Assembly: GCA_013141385.1 (NCBI GenBank)
Contig: JABFRB010000023.1
Coordinates: forward strand, 98,468 to 162,467
Direction: 5' to 3'
Source: Bacteroidales bacterium
GTDB taxonomy: Bacteria; Bacteroidota; Bacteroidia; Bacteroidales; Tenuifilaceae
Length of the DNA stretch: 64,000 bases
The notes under the pieces were generated by a model, which saw only the letters and a program-made list of their open reading frames with translations, did no database searches and had not been told where the DNA came from. Shown piece after piece: positions 62,823-64,000 of this stretch. The first letter of the stretch is position 1. Each line of letters opens with the position of its first letter. The position numbers and the translations under genes were made by a program.

Positions 62823-63854
62823 TTACCTTTCTATTAATCTTTGATTAACCCAATTTGAAAGAATATCTATTTTCTCTTTATTTAATTCTAACCATCCATT
62901 TATTAACATATTATCATTACTGCTACTTATATAGTAACAAAAAGGTTCAACTAGATTAGTGGTAGCTAAATCTTTAAATATTTTAATATATAGTGTTTTC
63001 CATGGCTCCTGACTAATCGTATTATTGTAATCGCCAAGTAAACTAAATAGGGATAGAGTATTAGAGATAAAAGACTCGTAATCATTCTGTTTTGGTCTAT
63101 TTAATCCGCTATTTCTTGCATAAATTGAAGAAATGTCAAGGTCAATTGCATTAAAGGCAATGCTCTCTTTATTAGGGTTATATGTAATTATTACCGAGTT
63201 TGGGGTTAACGGATTAACTTCTAGATTTTTTTGCCAAAGATCTGTAAGCAATTTCAAGGCTTCTTCAGATCTTTCAGTATTGGGTTCAAGTAACAGGAAG
63301 AAGTAGAGCGATAACATACTTTTCACTCTATCTCCTCTATCATTCATAAGTATTCCGAGCATATAATGGCTACTTGGCTGCAATCTATCAATTTCCATTG
63401 ATTTAATATAATGTATTTCAGCATCGGCTAGTTTATTTCTATTGTGGTATGTTATTCCCAAATTGTATTCTAGTAAGTAATTATTGGGGTACTGTTTAAT
63501 TGTTTGGCAATATAATCGTGTTGATTTTTTTTGCTTCCCTAAATAATCCAGAGCAGAACCTTTAAGTATATATGCTTCAATAATTCGGGTTGATTTTAAC
63601 CTAATTACTCGATTGCAGTATTTTATAGTGTTTTTATAATCATTAATGACTTGGTATGTATAGGCTATTTCATAATTTGCGTCCGAAGATTTCTTATTAA
63701 TTGTAAGGGCTTTTTTATATTCTACAATGGCCAAATCCGAATTTCCAATAGTTCTTAATTTATTTCCATTTTGAATTAAACTATCAATGTTTTGAGAAAT
63801 ACTTAAATGTGATAAAAGAAATAGTACGAATAGGGTGGAGTAAGACTTGATCAT
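62823..63854 (-). CDS. Secreted TPR-repeat protein
   Basis: This 343-residue protein has a signal peptide (about 1-20, ending HLSISQ) and about five TPR units (~22-200; for example GNSDLAIVEYKKALTINKKS and LEYNLGITYHNRNKLADAEI). The C-terminal part (~215-343) is not repeat-like and has no recognised domain (SIAFNAIDLDISSIYARNSG; INGWLELNKEKIDIL). Probably periplasmic. Function unknown. The sequence after it to the window end holds no further gene. Confidence 0.8.
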   Translation of the reverse strand: MIKSYSTLFVLFLLSHLSISQNIDSLIQNGNKLRTIGNSDLAIVEYKKALTINKKSSDANYEIAYTYQVINDYKNTIKYCNRVIRLKSTRIIEAYILKGSALDYLGKQKKSTRLYCQTIKQYPNNYLLEYNLGITYHNRNKLADAEIHYIKSMEIDRLQPSSHYMLGILMNDRGDRVKSMLSLYFFLLLEPNTERSEEALKLLTDLWQKNLEVNPLTPNSVIITYNPNKESIAFNAIDLDISSIYARNSGLNRPKQNDYESFISNTLSLFSLLGDYNNTISQEPWKTLYIKIFKDLATTNLVEPFCYYISSSNDNMLINGWLELNKEKIDILSNWVNQRLIER

Positions 63855-64000
63855 ATGATAAGTTTTAATAAAAATATCACTGTTATCCGACTAAAATGCA
63901 CTTTTGAGGTTTACTCTTCATAATTGCATGATAATCAGTTATTGGTTTTTACTTTTTAGAAATCACCTCTTGCTAAAATGCAATTCTTATTTGCAATTTG

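Overview
The window is a stretch of a Bacteroidota chromosome, probably from an anaerobic or microaerophilic member of the Bacteroidales/Marinilabiliales side of the phylum. Evidence for this: AT-rich DNA; a secreted protein with a type IX secretion (T9SS) sorting tail; many lipoproteins; -7 boxes of the Bacteroidota type TAnnTTTG; and families typical of the phylum (DUF2795, DUF3127, AmmeMemoRadiSam, IgA-type M64 peptidase, TPR-SpoIIE phosphatases). An aldehyde:ferredoxin oxidoreductase, a soluble NuoEFG/Hyd/Stn-type flavin-based redox complex and a rubrerythrin-like protein indicate anaerobic, ferredoxin-linked metabolism. No rRNA, tRNA, CRISPR array, transposase or phage gene was recognised.

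Layout. 1-6.6 kb (minus): two tandem paralogues that join receiver-like domains to a PPDK-N ATP-grasp domain but lack the phosphohistidine and PEP/pyruvate domains. A perfect inverted repeat lies between them and a related arm lies at the window edge. 6.9-15.2 kb (plus): glutamate dehydrogenase, then a three-gene redox operon. This operon consists of NuoE-like, NuoF/HydB-like, and a 1232-residue fusion of 2Fe-2S, GltD/NfnB, ferredoxin and molybdopterin-type domains, and it is followed by a ferritin-like protein. 15.2-23.1 kb: DUF2795, cobalamin adenosyltransferase, ABC ATPase and methyltransferase (all minus), recG (plus) and the aldehyde oxidoreductase (minus), with intergenic palindromic repeats between them. 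23.7-29 kb: a secreted pair (S74/T9SS protein and a C13-like cysteine peptidase with a PKD domain), a membrane protein and a lipoprotein.

29.2-37.2 kb: a split AmmeMemoRadiSam locus. An AmmeMemo A/B fusion with a lipoprotein signal is translationally coupled to a membrane protein carrying a spermidine-synthase fold, and the radical SAM partner with a Tat-like leader lies about 3 kb further on. An accessory segment sits between them, holding a MazF-type toxin-antitoxin pair, a secreted hypothetical protein and a possible HIT-like zinc protein. 37.3-45.8 kb: a two-component system divergent from a secreted protein, a tautomerase, a TPR lipoprotein, a TPR-SpoIIE phosphatase, a C_GCAxxG_C_C protein and a beta-barrel protein. 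46.1-50.1 kb: a metal (zinc-type) ABC transporter operon with a strong promoter, then lpdA. 50.2-60 kb: housekeeping genes (ABC-F, rlmB, patatin, guanine deaminase, YbdG-like channel, M64 peptidase, DUF3127, FKBP, mnmD). 60-63.9 kb: an 850-bp AT-rich intergenic region, a GAF-PAS-AAA-HTH regulator whose sigma-54 contact motif is degenerate, and a TPR protein.

The most unusual items are the Stn-like fusion with a degenerate molybdopterin domain, the orphan ATP-grasp/receiver proteins, the envelope-directed AmmeMemoRadiSam components, the C13-like protease with a Ca-motif insertion between its catalytic residues, and the degenerate sigma-54 activator. All functional assignments come from reading motifs by eye. 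No database search was run.
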